Origin: a virus
DNA: 24,291 nucleotides
Reading direction: 5' to 3' (one strand)
Virus record (IMG/VR): IMGVR_UViG_3300025138_004320
Location: 1 to 24,291 of that record
A program made the position numbers and the translations under genes. Positions within the stretch are counted from its first letter, which is position 1; each line of letters opens with the position of its first letter. The notes below the pieces were generated by a model. That model did no database searches. It was not told the DNA's origin and saw nothing but the letters and a program-made list of their open reading frames with translations. Of the stretch, positions 24,238-24,291 are shown one piece after another.

Positions 24238-24291
24238 TTAAGCTTTGATAGCTACAATTTCAACTTCTCCACCATCACCTTTATTAGCATC
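24238..24291 (-). CDS. C-terminal end of an upstream gene, probably the major tail (tube) protein
   Basis: Seventeen codons and a TAA stop (24238-24240) of a gene that enters from the right edge, ending GGEVEIVAIKA. The segment is too short to identify by its own sequence. In siphoviruses the gene just before the G/GT chaperones is normally the major tail tube protein, which is the basis of the call. The frame is open to the window edge, and the stop is followed by an AT-only stretch and then the pseudoknot leader. Confidence 0.6.
   Translation of the reverse strand, partial: DANKGDGGEVEIVAIKA

Noticed and set aside
24225-24238. AT-only inverted repeat just after the tail-tube stop (ATTAA/TTAAT around TTTT), as a terminator
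   Set aside because: The stem is five A-T pairs only and would not be stable; there is no GC-rich stem followed by a U-tract.

Overview
The window is a contiguous tail-morphogenesis module of an AT-rich, tailed double-stranded DNA phage (or prophage). Every real gene lies on the minus strand, so the module is transcribed from base 24291 towards base 1. The gene set and order (major tail protein end, frameshifted G/GT tail-assembly chaperones, a very long tape measure, then distal-tail, gpL-like, NlpC/P60, JAB, gpI-like and gpJ-like proteins and fibres) are those of a lambda-like long, flexible, non-contractile tail (siphovirus morphotype). Asn/Ala/Thr-rich fibre proteins, low GC and phage-encoded radical SAM proteins suggest a marine phage of a Gram-negative host. 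That last point is inference; the sequence does not name the host.

Layout in transcription order: (1) 24238-24291, the last 17 codons of what is probably the major tail protein. (2) 24095-24237, a leader with two perfect, interlocked inverted repeats (order A-B-A'-B') that would form a large H-type RNA pseudoknot just upstream of the chaperone gene. (3) 23325-24094, chaperone G and its -1 frameshift product GT, with a canonical A AAA AAC slippery site and a hairpin six bases downstream. (4) 17737-23313, the tape-measure protein. (5) 16112-17725, a distal-tail/minor tail protein with an inserted LamG-like domain. (6) 13845-16112, an enlarged gpL-like protein with four Fe-S-type cysteines. (7) 12677-13888, a radical SAM protein with an N-terminal twitch/SPASM-like cysteine region. 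(8) 11541-12695, a 'split gpK': two tandem NlpC/P60-like proteins and a JAB/MPN peptidase as separate genes. (9) 10862-11572, gpI-like. (10) 4882-10872, a 1996-residue gpJ-like tip/receptor-binding protein. (11) 3622-4881, a tail-collar fibre protein. (12) 3007-3612, an acidic protein with four copies of an aromatic-acidic motif. (13) 1746-2990, a coiled-coil fibre. (14) 757-1746, a second radical SAM/SPASM protein whose start overlaps the fibre stop. (15) 2-673, an unrecognised protein cut by the window edge and preceded by a possible promoter.

Genes are tightly packed, with overlaps, TAATG junctions or gaps of under 20 bases, which implies translational coupling within long polycistronic messages. 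The parts without ready explanation are the pseudoknot leader, which could set the ratio of tail-tube protein to chaperone, and the two radical SAM enzymes embedded among tail-tip and fibre genes. The enzymes' positions suggest a role in maturing virion proteins or a maturation/defence role that merely shares the transcript.
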